Shown: positions 23,692-32,190 of the stretch, piece by piece
Layout: each line of letters opens with the position of its first letter
Position numbering within the stretch: the first letter of the stretch is position 1
Assembly: GCF_036880985.1 (NCBI RefSeq)
Contig: NZ_JBAJNO010000001.1
Coordinates: forward strand, 1-64,000
Length of the DNA stretch: 64,000 nucleotides
From: Limibacter armeniacum
GTDB lineage: Bacteria > Bacteroidota > Bacteroidia > Cytophagales > Flammeovirgaceae
Direction of reading: 5' to 3'
Notes under the pieces: model-generated
Databases searched by the model: none
The model's input: the letters and a program-made list of their open reading frames with translations, nothing else
What the model was told of the DNA's origin: nothing
Translations under genes and position numbers: made by a program

Positions 23692-26472
23692 ATGGAGAAT
23701 AACGTTTATCACGTAATATCGAACACACACTGGGATAGGGAATGGCGTTTTCCTTTCCAAAGAAACAGACAAATGCTTACCGACATGATGGATGCCGTAC
23801 TGGGGATTCTGGAATCAGATCCTGAGTACAGGGCATACCATCTGGATAGCCAGTCCATTGTCCTGAGAGACTATTTGGAAGTGAAACCTCACAAAAAAGA
23901 ACAGATCATCCAGTTTGTGAAGGAGAACCGTCTGTTGATCGGACCTTGGTACATCTTGCCTGACCAGTTTCAGGTAGGGGGCGAAAACCATGTCCGTAAC
24001 CTACTGCTTGGGCACAAGGTCTGCGCAGAGCACGGTGGTGTTTCCAAGATCGGTTACTCTCCATTCTCATGGGGACAAATCTCTCAGTTGCCTCAGCTTT
24101 ACAAGCAGTTCAATATTGACCTGATCATGTTCTACAGGGGCATCAATGCACTGGAGTCTCCTAGGTCAGAGTTTATGTGGGAAGGTGCAGACGGCACACG
24201 TATGGTGTCTTCACGTTTCTCTACTATGCCGAGATACAATTTCTATTTCTATATCTACCGCAATGCGGTACACAATGAAGACCCTTGGGAGGTGGAGTAC
24301 AAGTGGTCAAAAGGTGGGACCCCATTCCACTTCGCTGACAGGCAGCAGCAAGATGAGGACTTCTTTATTGTAGCTCCAGTCGAAGGGTATTATCCTGAAA
24401 CACTGGAGCCTTGGGCTAACAGGTTACGTGAGGAGCAGGACCACGATTTCACGACACCGCATAAGATCTGGATGGAAGGACACGACTCTTCAGGTCCGAA
24501 TGGCAAAACAGTACAGATCATCAAGGATATTAAGGAAAAGATGAACCTGGATGTGCGTCATTCCACATTGCTGGAGTATGCAAAGCATATTGCAGAAAGT
24601 GTCAATGAGGAAGAGCTGTCACTGGTAACAGGTGAGCGCCGTTCGGCTCAGGCAAACCGTCGTAGCGGTAACCTGTACGGTTACACAACTTCAGCGAGGA
24701 TGTACCTGAAGCAGAAAAACTTTGATGCGGAGCGTTGGTTGCAGTTTTATGCAGAGCCGTTCAACGTATTCTCTGGATTGCAGGGACGTGACATCCGCGA
24801 CCAGTACTTAGATATCGCTTGGGAAAAAGTATTGCAGAATGCAGCACATGATTCCATTGGTGGTTGCTCACTGGATGCCATCCATGATGACATGATGCAC
24901 CGCTACAAGGAGGTGATCGAAATCTCAAGAGGGGTGTTTGAACGTGCGATGAAACATTCAGTACTGCAACTGAATACAGACAGGCTGGTGGATCCTTCGG
25001 AGGAGCAAGTGAACGACAAAGTATTCTTGGTGGCAGTCAACCCGAACAACAGCAATAGAACCACCGTGGTGGAAGCCTATCTGGACATTCCGGTGGAGTT
25101 TGATCAGGAAGGGTTCGAAATTGTGGATGAAGACGGAAAGGTGCTTAACTGCCAGCTGATAGAGCGTATGCCACAGCAGCATGTACTAGAGCAAATGACC
25201 AACCGTCCGATGTTCTTTGATATGGTTCGTTACCGTGCCTATGTAGAACTGACTGATCTTCCTGCGTTTGGAATGAAAGCGTTCCGCATCAAGCCAAAGG
25301 CACTGGTATTAGAGCCAAAAGATAGACTGGTGACAGTATTGTCACAGCCTGTAATGGAAAACAGTTTCCTGAAGGTGACAATCAATGCCAATGGTACACT
25401 GAATGTCATAGAAAAATTATCAGGTACGGAATATAATGAGATCGCTTACCTGTATGATGAAGGTGAAGCGGGGCATGCATGGGTCAATACTCCAACAGCA
25501 CCATTTGTGACCACTGAAAAAGCAAAACCTGAGATCGAGGTGCTGGAGAATGGTGCACTGTCTGCTACTGTAGCCATCAGGCATACACTTTCATTGTACA
25601 ATAACCTTTCTGACCGCAAAGCAGAAAATGGAAATGTAACGGATGTACCCGTAACCTTATTGGTAACCCTGACCAAAAATGCCAAGCGAGTGGACTTCCA
25701 AATCGAGATGGATAACAAGGTGGAGAGTCACCGCCTGCGTATCATGTTCCCGACAGGATTGACAGGGGCTACACATTCCTTTGGCGAGGGACAGTTTGAT
25801 GTGGTGAAACGATCACTGGAAAGACCAGATACAACGGAATGGGTAGAACAACCAATGTATGACTTCCCGATGCACCAGTTTGTTGATCTAACAGATGGCA
25901 AGAAAGGGGCAGCTATTCTGGTAGATGGTCTGAAGGAATATGAGGTGCTGGAAGATCAGGATAAGACTATTGCCATCACATTGTTGAGAGGGTTTGAGTT
26001 TATCATCAACCCAGCAGCAGAGCAGGACTATACCCATGAGAAAGGTTCACAGTGTTTGGGTAAACAAAGCTTCCGCCTGTCCTTCTATCCGCATCAGGGA
26101 GACTGGACAGAAGGTAATGTATATACAGAAGCATTGGATTTCAACTATGAGGTACGCCTGATTCAGACAGGACCACTAAACGGTAATTTGGGTACCAGTA
26201 CTTCATTCTTGAACATCGAAAATAAGGATATCCAGTTTTCTGCATTGAAGAAGGCTGAAAGCGATCAGGAGCGTACCGCTGTGTTAAGGATATTCAATCC
26301 AACTGAAGCAACCCAAAAGACAGCTGTCAACTTTGGTTTTGAGCTGGCGTCAGCAACACTGATGACACTGGAAGAGAAAGAAATTGAAAACTTGCAGCTA
26401 TCAGGTCAGCAAAGCTTTGAGTTGGAGTTGGGAGCAAAGAAAATTGTAACAGTTAAGGTTGAGTTTAAATAG
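23692..26472 (+). CDS. GH38-like alpha-mannosidase-family protein, nucleophile position altered
   Basis: A 926-residue protein of the GH38 family without a signal peptide, so cytoplasmic. The zinc motif NTHWDREW is present (His13, Asp15), as is the second histidine region NAAHDSIGGCSLDAIHDDM (His386). The mannosidase middle and C-terminal beta domains follow. In known GH38 enzymes the nucleophile, also a zinc ligand, is the Asp of a PDSFGH-like motif; here the equivalent reads SPFSWGQ, putting Phe125 at that place. The protein may act on an unusual substrate or differ in mechanism. It is co-oriented with the HAD gene 51 bp upstream. Confidence 0.85.
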   Translation: MENNVYHVISNTHWDREWRFPFQRNRQMLTDMMDAVLGILESDPEYRAYHLDSQSIVLRDYLEVKPHKKEQIIQFVKENRLLIGPWYILPDQFQVGGENHVRNLLLGHKVCAEHGGVSKIGYSPFSWGQISQLPQLYKQFNIDLIMFYRGINALESPRSEFMWEGADGTRMVSSRFSTMPRYNFYFYIYRNAVHNEDPWEVEYKWSKGGTPFHFADRQQQDEDFFIVAPVEGYYPETLEPWANRLREEQDHDFTTPHKIWMEGHDSSGPNGKTVQIIKDIKEKMNLDVRHSTLLEYAKHIAESVNEEELSLVTGERRSAQANRRSGNLYGYTTSARMYLKQKNFDAERWLQFYAEPFNVFSGLQGRDIRDQYLDIAWEKVLQNAAHDSIGGCSLDAIHDDMMHRYKEVIEISRGVFERAMKHSVLQLNTDRLVDPSEEQVNDKVFLVAVNPNNSNRTTVVEAYLDIPVEFDQEGFEIVDEDGKVLNCQLIERMPQQHVLEQMTNRPMFFDMVRYRAYVELTDLPAFGMKAFRIKPKALVLEPKDRLVTVLSQPVMENSFLKVTINANGTLNVIEKLSGTEYNEIAYLYDEGEAGHAWVNTPTAPFVTTEKAKPEIEVLENGALSATVAIRHTLSLYNNLSDRKAENGNVTDVPVTLLVTLTKNAKRVDFQIEMDNKVESHRLRIMFPTGLTGATHSFGEGQFDVVKRSLERPDTTEWVEQPMYDFPMHQFVDLTDGKKGAAILVDGLKEYEVLEDQDKTIAITLLRGFEFIINPAAEQDYTHEKGSQCLGKQSFRLSFYPHQGDWTEGNVYTEALDFNYEVRLIQTGPLNGNLGTSTSFLNIENKDIQFSALKKAESDQERTAVLRIFNPTEATQKTAVNFGFELASATLMTLEEKEIENLQLSGQQSFELELGAKKIVTVKVEFK

Positions 26473-26486
26473 GGATGATAGGTTTT

Positions 26487-26516
26487 GTGAAAGCGACAGT
26501 TTTTTGTCGCTTTTCA
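26487..26516 (+). terminator. Hairpin between GH38-like and DUF4127 genes
   Basis: GTGAAAGCGACA pairs with TGTCGCTTTTCAC with one bulge, followed by a modest T-rich stretch. It lies 15 bp after the GH38-like stop. It could be a terminator, a partial attenuator, or an mRNA-processing stem inside an operon. Confidence 0.65.
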
Positions 26517-26563
26517 CTTTCCCTTAGAACACTTTCGGAGGACCTTTTCAACAAGACAGAAAA

Positions 26564-28084
26564 ATGAAAATATTGTATATACCGCTGGATGAGCGTCCTT
26601 GTAACTATCTGTATCCACAGATGATCGGACGTTTACAGCAAGAAATGGAATTGGTTGTACCACCAATGGAACTGTTGAGCCAGAAGAAGACTCCAGCAGA
26701 TATCAGCAAACTGTGGAATTGGGTCAATCAGCAGGCACCGACATGTGACGCAGGTATTTTTTCCATTGAGATGTTGGTATATGGTGGCTTGTTGCCTTCA
26801 CGTTTGCATCAAGCAAGTGTTGAAGAGCTGACGGCCACACTTAACAAGGTGAAAACGTTGAAGGAGCATCACCCTGAGTTCAGGATTTATGCCAGCAACT
26901 TGATCATGCGTACACCGCATTATGACAGTAGTGAGGAGGAGCCTGACTACTATGCAGATTATGGGGAGCGAATCTTCAACTGGGCTTGGTTTACAGACAA
27001 GAAGGAGCGAGAAGGACTAACTGCTGAGGAGGCGTCAAAGCTTGAACAGATCAGCCGTGAATTGCCGGAAGAAGTATTGGCAGACTATAGCGAGCGTAGA
27101 AAGAAAAATGTAGCGATCAATAAGCAAGTCATTTCACTGGTGAAGGAAGGTGTGATAGAGTTTCTCTCCATACCGCAGGATGATTCCGCACCATATGGCT
27201 TTACTGCTTTGGATCAGAAAGAAGTAGTAGGAGCGGTAATCAGTCAGCGACTGCAAGCCAAGGTACATATGTATCCGGGTGCAGATGAGGTAGGTTGTAC
27301 CTTATTGGCAAGGGTTTATACAGAACTGAGAAAACACAAGCCAAAGATATACCTGCTATTTAGCTCAGTACACAGTGAAACCATTATCCCATTGTATGAG
27401 GACCGTCCGTTGGGTGAATCTTTACGCTCTCATATTTTGGCAGCTGGCGCCATTGTGGTGGACAATGCAGCAGAGGCAGACTTTGTATTGGCTGTCAATA
27501 CAGCAGGCAAGGTGATGATGGAGGCATGGGACAATCCTGTCAAGGACATCACATACTCTACTTTCAGAAACCTGAGGTACTTCACAGCACAGATTGAAGC
27601 GCTGATGGCGCAAGGCAAGAAAGTGGCTGTTGCCGATGTGGCGTTTGCCAATGGTGGCGAGACAGAACTGGTACAACTGATGGATGACTTGAACCTTTGG
27701 AACAAGACACTTGCTTATGCAGGTTGGAATACCAACTGCAATACCATCGGAACGGTGCTGGCAACAGCCATCATCGGATTGGAGGCTGACAGTCAGCAGG
27801 AGATTGACTTCAACAAGATCTATCACTTGCTGGAAGGTTGGGCATATCAGACAGCCATAAGGATGGATATGGTGAAACATTACCTCCCGTCAATTGGCGC
27901 TTCCTATTATGACTTTAATAACAAGGAAAAAGAAATCAACCTGGAGATGGAAAGTCGCATGCGTCAGCTCTGGAGTGAGATGATGCAACATTCCTTCCGT
28001 CAGTACCAGCTGGATCAGGTGGCAGTATTCTCCCCTTGGCACAGAATGTTCGAGATCGGAATCAATCTATCAATTCAATCATAA
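26564..28084 (+). CDS. DUF4127 family protein
   Basis: A 506-residue cytoplasmic protein of the DUF4127 family, recognised from the opening KILYIPLDERPCNY and from SIEMLVYGGLLPSR, PQDDSAPYGF and MYPGADEVG. The fold is probably a metal-dependent alpha/beta type, but no reaction is established for the family that I can cite. The strongly conserved acidic and Asp-Asp residues suggest an enzyme. The stop is followed after only 3 bp by the ROK kinase start, so the two are translationally linked and probably act on the same sugar intermediate. Confidence 0.85.
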   Translation: MKILYIPLDERPCNYLYPQMIGRLQQEMELVVPPMELLSQKKTPADISKLWNWVNQQAPTCDAGIFSIEMLVYGGLLPSRLHQASVEELTATLNKVKTLKEHHPEFRIYASNLIMRTPHYDSSEEEPDYYADYGERIFNWAWFTDKKEREGLTAEEASKLEQISRELPEEVLADYSERRKKNVAINKQVISLVKEGVIEFLSIPQDDSAPYGFTALDQKEVVGAVISQRLQAKVHMYPGADEVGCTLLARVYTELRKHKPKIYLLFSSVHSETIIPLYEDRPLGESLRSHILAAGAIVVDNAAEADFVLAVNTAGKVMMEAWDNPVKDITYSTFRNLRYFTAQIEALMAQGKKVAVADVAFANGGETELVQLMDDLNLWNKTLAYAGWNTNCNTIGTVLATAIIGLEADSQQEIDFNKIYHLLEGWAYQTAIRMDMVKHYLPSIGASYYDFNNKEKEINLEMESRMRQLWSEMMQHSFRQYQLDQVAVFSPWHRMFEIGINLSIQS

Positions 28085-28087
28085 GAT

Positions 28088-29002
28088 ATGCTTTACGCAG
28101 CAGTTGATATAGGCGGTACAAGTATCAAGTATGGTATCATCAATAAAGAAGGAGTGGTACTGTTTCGATATGAAACACCTACAGAAGCCCATAAGGGAGG
28201 AGAGAAGCTGATGGAAAAGGTTATCCACCTAGTGGAAACACTGTGGCATAAGTCTGGTCCACTGGTGGGAATCGGTATCAGTACTGCGGGGCAAGTTAAT
28301 GTACAAGCAGGTAGTATTGAATTTGCGACAGATACATTGCCAGGTTGGACAGGTATGCCTGTTGCTAGTATACTGGAAGAGCGGTTTCAAATACCTGTTG
28401 CTGTCGAGAATGACGTTAATGCAGCTGCATTAGGAGAAGCTTGGAAAGGAGCAGGGGAAGGTGTCAAAGACTTTTTATGTCTGACAATTGGAACAGGTAT
28501 TGGTGGTGCCATTGTGACCAACGGTCAGATATATCATGGCAGTACCGGATCTGCAGGAGAGTTTGGGCACATCAGGCTTGAACGCAATGGTAAGGCATGT
28601 ACTTGCGGACAGTTGGGGTGTTTTGAGCAGTATGCCTCTACCAGTGCTTTGGTCAAGGAAGCTCAGCTTAGGTTGAAACAGGATGGAAGACCAACCAAGG
28701 AGCTAGACGGAAGACAGATTTTTGAACAGGCAAAGCTTGGTCAGGAGGTTTTTGTATCTCTCATTGAGGATTGGACTGGTGATATTGCTTTGGGGCTGGC
28801 TAGCCTCTGCCATATCTTTAACCCTTCACTGATCGTATTGGGGGGTGGTGTCTCAAAGCAGGGAGCTTTTTTGTCTGACAAATTGGAGCAGAAATTAGGG
28901 AACCTGCTCATGCCATCATTCAGAAAAAACTTAAAAATAGCAATGGCTACCTGTGGTAATGAAGCAGGGATGCTGGGAGCAGTAAGCCTGCTTGTTAAAT
29001 AA
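28088..29002 (+). CDS. ROK-family sugar kinase
   Basis: A 304-residue cytoplasmic ROK kinase. It shows the ATP-binding AVDIGGTSIKYGI (5-17), the catalytic region VENDVNAAALGE with Asp109, GTGIGGAIV (136-144), and the zinc-binding EFGHI plus CTCGQLGCFEQ with Cys171, Cys173 and Cys178. ROK kinases phosphorylate hexoses such as glucose, mannose, ManNAc or GlcNAc at C6. The nearby NanE gene makes ManNAc or GlcNAc a good guess, as NanE would use ManNAc-6-phosphate. Substrate assignment is inference. A strong terminator follows. Confidence 0.93.
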   Translation: MLYAAVDIGGTSIKYGIINKEGVVLFRYETPTEAHKGGEKLMEKVIHLVETLWHKSGPLVGIGISTAGQVNVQAGSIEFATDTLPGWTGMPVASILEERFQIPVAVENDVNAAALGEAWKGAGEGVKDFLCLTIGTGIGGAIVTNGQIYHGSTGSAGEFGHIRLERNGKACTCGQLGCFEQYASTSALVKEAQLRLKQDGRPTKELDGRQIFEQAKLGQEVFVSLIEDWTGDIALGLASLCHIFNPSLIVLGGGVSKQGAFLSDKLEQKLGNLLMPSFRKNLKIAMATCGNEAGMLGAVSLLVK

Positions 29003-29354
29003 AAGAAATTTTCATTTTCATAGATATGTTACGGTTTACTGACCTTCCCTATTGGGAAGGTTAGTTTTTTTATAAAACGCTATAAGTCAATCTACCATTT
29101 GACTTTTACCATGCTTTAAAGGTTACTTTTTCTGACGACAGATTTATATAAGAAGGTTGTATAGCGCAAAATAAAATATTGAAAAATGACACATCACTTC
29201 TTTTGTTAGTGATTGTAAAACAATGCTTTATATCTCTTTGTGCTCAATAAACTCTTTACGGGGCAAAATTTTTCAACTTTCAGTAGTTACAAAGCATCAT
29301 CTCCTTACTCCTTATTCTGAAAAGAGGATTTTTAACACTTAATCAAGTAACGAG
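29003..29354. other. Intergenic region with terminator and promoter space
   Basis: 352 bp with the terminator at 29038-29071 and then AT-rich DNA that probably holds a promoter for the 29355 run. No gene was seen. Confidence 0.5.
29038..29071 (+). terminator. Intrinsic terminator of ROK run
   Basis: ACTGACCTTCCC (29038-29049) pairs with GGGAAGGTTAGT (one G-T wobble, 4-nt loop) and is followed by seven T. It ends the 22264-29002 run. Confidence 0.92.
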
Positions 29355-30815
29355 ATGCCTGTAGCGACCTTACATTCAGCGCCATCTGTCGGCAAGTCCA
29401 ATAAGCAGACCCCAAGGGTTTTGGCTTTGGATGCCCTTCGTGGTTTGGCGATGGTCGGGATGATCTTGTCAGGAGCTATTCCACATCTTGATACATTACC
29501 TGGTTGGATGTTTCATGCACAGGTAGGGCCACCATCTTTCAAATATATACCAGAAGTGGTGGGTATAACTTGGGTAGACCTCGTGTTCCCTTTCTTTCTT
29601 TTTACAATGGGAGCAGCCTTCCCTTTTGCACTATCCTCAAGAATCAGTAGAGGGGAACGTATTCCTACTTTGTTTTGGCAAACAACTAAAAGGGCAGCCT
29701 TGCTGGTTTTCTTTGCCATTTTTTTGCAACACCTGAAACCATGGACATTGAGTAGTAACCCTGATGCAAGTGTGTGGGGACTTTCTCTTGTGGCATTTGG
29801 CATCATGGTTATGGTGTTTACCAAATTCAAAAAACTGCAAACCCGAAATGCTAGAATTGTTCAAGTGAGTGGATTCCTTTTGGCAGGAATAGCACTTTGG
29901 GTTGTGCAAGCATTTTATGGCGTCAAGTTTTCTCCTAACAGATCTGATATCATTATACTGGTCTTGGCGAATATGGCATTTTTTGGAGCCTTGATCTGGT
30001 TGTTGACGCGTCAGCATATGCTTTTGCGTCTAGGTATAATGGGGCTGCTGTTAGCGATGCGATTAGCTCACACCGAAAGTGACAGTTGGAACCTTTGGCT
30101 CTGGAACCTGACTCCAGCTGGCTGGCTGTACACATTCTACTTCTGCCAATACCTATTTATCGTGATACCAGGCACTATTGTAGGGGACTTGATTATCAAA
30201 TGGATCAAACAAGGTGAACACGAAGAAGCACTGTCCGTCAATGAATACAATCGTTTGTATGGAACGGTAGCGATACTGCTTACTGCCTTATTGGTTAATC
30301 TTATAGGTCTGTACGGACGCTATTTAACTACTACTTTGGTGGTAGACCTGTTACTCTGTAGTGGACTTTTCTGGCTGCTGAAAAGCATGAAGTCTGACTT
30401 TGGTAAACATTGCTTCGATCTCGCACAGTGGGGAATCTACTGGTTGTTATTGGGAATCAGTTTTGAAGCATATGAAGGAGGAATTCATAAAGACTCACCG
30501 ACACTCAGCTACTATTTCGTCACTGTAGGGCTAGCCATATTCACTTATCTTTTTTTCTCTATCACACTGGATTTTATGAAGTGGTCATCCGCTTTAAAGT
30601 GGTTGGTCATGACTGGTCAAAACCCGATGGTTGGGTATGTGGGCGCTTCTTTTGTTGTGTTGCCAATCCTGTCATTACTGCATTTGATACAGCCACTCGA
30701 TGCCATGCAGGACATTCACCCTTGGTTGGGAGTGATGAGGGGCTTAGTGATCACAGGATTGGATATATGGATTGCCATTTGGTTTACAAAGAAGCAACTG
30801 TTTTGGAAAACCTGA
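29355..30815 (+). CDS. DUF5009/HGSNAT-like membrane acyltransferase-like protein
   Basis: A 486-residue inner-membrane protein with about ten to twelve hydrophobic helices. The start has RVLALDALRGLAMVGMILSG and the later WVDLVFPFFLFTMGAAFPFA, both typical of the DUF1624/DUF5009 family. That family is related to heparan-alpha-glucosaminide N-acetyltransferase and NagX-type proteins. Members are thought to acylate or transport amino sugars, which would fit this locus. The next gene starts 17 bp later. The family call is firm, the activity inferred. Confidence 0.88.
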   Translation: MPVATLHSAPSVGKSNKQTPRVLALDALRGLAMVGMILSGAIPHLDTLPGWMFHAQVGPPSFKYIPEVVGITWVDLVFPFFLFTMGAAFPFALSSRISRGERIPTLFWQTTKRAALLVFFAIFLQHLKPWTLSSNPDASVWGLSLVAFGIMVMVFTKFKKLQTRNARIVQVSGFLLAGIALWVVQAFYGVKFSPNRSDIIILVLANMAFFGALIWLLTRQHMLLRLGIMGLLLAMRLAHTESDSWNLWLWNLTPAGWLYTFYFCQYLFIVIPGTIVGDLIIKWIKQGEHEEALSVNEYNRLYGTVAILLTALLVNLIGLYGRYLTTTLVVDLLLCSGLFWLLKSMKSDFGKHCFDLAQWGIYWLLLGISFEAYEGGIHKDSPTLSYYFVTVGLAIFTYLFFSITLDFMKWSSALKWLVMTGQNPMVGYVGASFVVLPILSLLHLIQPLDAMQDIHPWLGVMRGLVITGLDIWIAIWFTKKQLFWKT

Positions 30816-30832
30816 TTTAAATACCAATTGAG

Positions 30833-32122
30833 ATGAAGATACCTACTATACATATCCTCCTATTATGTCTGTTGACCTTTGCTTGCCAGCAAGCAGAAAA
30901 GAAGCATACAAACACATTGTATGCTGAGAGAACAACTTCAGCAGAAAGAAAGGAGTTTCGGGAAAAACTTGACCATGAACTAATAGGACAGGCTTTGGCT
31001 CTTCAGCCTGACTCTGCCAATGAAGGTGTTTGGCAAGGAGCTTTTTGGGCAATGGGCATGTCGCATACCGTTTCACCCAAAATAGAGGATGGACTGAGGA
31101 AATGTTTTAGCGTATATAACTTCCGTTCTGCGTCATTCAGAAGAGGACTTTTAGAAGCTGTTTACACGCTTTACCCTGTTGCTTTTAAGGCTGAAATGGA
31201 ACAAGTGTTCTCAACTGAAACCAATCACAAGTTGTTAGCGATGGCTACTCATTATTTGATCAGGGCTGGAACTGATAGCATGGGATTATTGGAACAGTTG
31301 GAGCAACGATTTCCGGACTGGGCAATGTCCCCAATGCTGGTATGCCTTATAGAAGACGCGATATTTACCAAAGAAGAAAAGGTAGCCAATAGACCTGATT
31401 TAAAACCTCTGATTGAGTTTCAGAAAACGCACCAATTGCCAGTTGTGTACTCTTTTCAGCGCACTGATAGGAAGTATACAGGACTGGCGATCGTTCAGCG
31501 AGCAAATGGAACTTTTGTTAGGAATGATGAGGGGGAAATAGTCTGCTTTCCGCAGTTGGCTTTATCTGCCTCAGATATGCCTTCCTATATCACCAATGGG
31601 AATAGCCCACAGGGAGTCTATACAATTGCAGAGATTGGACATTCTGAGAATGTCTTTATAGGGCCTTCACCTACACTTGAAATGTATCTGCCATTTGAAA
31701 CCAGTGTTCAAGATTTTTTCCATCAGAAAATACAATTGGCAGGTGCTTCATTAGTAGAAAATCCTGAATGGACATTAATGCAGTACAATCAACTGTTCCC
31801 CGAATCATGGCAAGGCTACCGTCCAATACAACAGGCTTTCTGGGCTGGAAAAGTTGGTAGGTCTGAAATTATAGCCCATGGTTCTACGATCAACCCGACA
31901 TTTTTTGCACATGAATCCTTTTATCCAATGACCCCTTCATTGGGTTGTCTGACTGCACTGGAGTTGTGGTCTGAAGAAACGGGAACCTTGTTGGAATCCT
32001 CTCAAACAGGATTGGTAGAAGCATTTAAAGAGGAAGGGGGGAAAGGCTACTGCTATGTTATTGAATTGGATAGCAGGAAAGCGGCTGTTACAGCTGAAGA
32101 GCTCATTGATCTTATAGAATAA
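30833..32122 (+). CDS. Lipoprotein with YkuD-like (L,D-transpeptidase) motif
   Basis: A 429-residue lipoprotein with signal and lipobox LTFAC (Cys18). The N-terminal half (about 40-200) is helical with no named domain. The C-terminal part has NGNSPQGVYTI (256-264), like the TPxGxF start of YkuD domains, then His349-Gly350 in IAHGST and SLGC (369-372). The His-then-S-x-G-C pattern is that of L,D-transpeptidases, with Cys372 as possible nucleophile. The usual terminal Arg (GCxR) is not there, so it may be a divergent member. It lies between the DUF5009 gene and SusC. Confidence 0.7.
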   Translation: MKIPTIHILLLCLLTFACQQAEKKHTNTLYAERTTSAERKEFREKLDHELIGQALALQPDSANEGVWQGAFWAMGMSHTVSPKIEDGLRKCFSVYNFRSASFRRGLLEAVYTLYPVAFKAEMEQVFSTETNHKLLAMATHYLIRAGTDSMGLLEQLEQRFPDWAMSPMLVCLIEDAIFTKEEKVANRPDLKPLIEFQKTHQLPVVYSFQRTDRKYTGLAIVQRANGTFVRNDEGEIVCFPQLALSASDMPSYITNGNSPQGVYTIAEIGHSENVFIGPSPTLEMYLPFETSVQDFFHQKIQLAGASLVENPEWTLMQYNQLFPESWQGYRPIQQAFWAGKVGRSEIIAHGSTINPTFFAHESFYPMTPSLGCLTALELWSEETGTLLESSQTGLVEAFKEEGGKGYCYVIELDSRKAAVTAEELIDLIE

Positions 32123-32190
32123 TATCCACAATCATAATCAAATCTTGATAGAACCCTACTCAGTTAGGCTAAACTTTATGACAGAATAAT

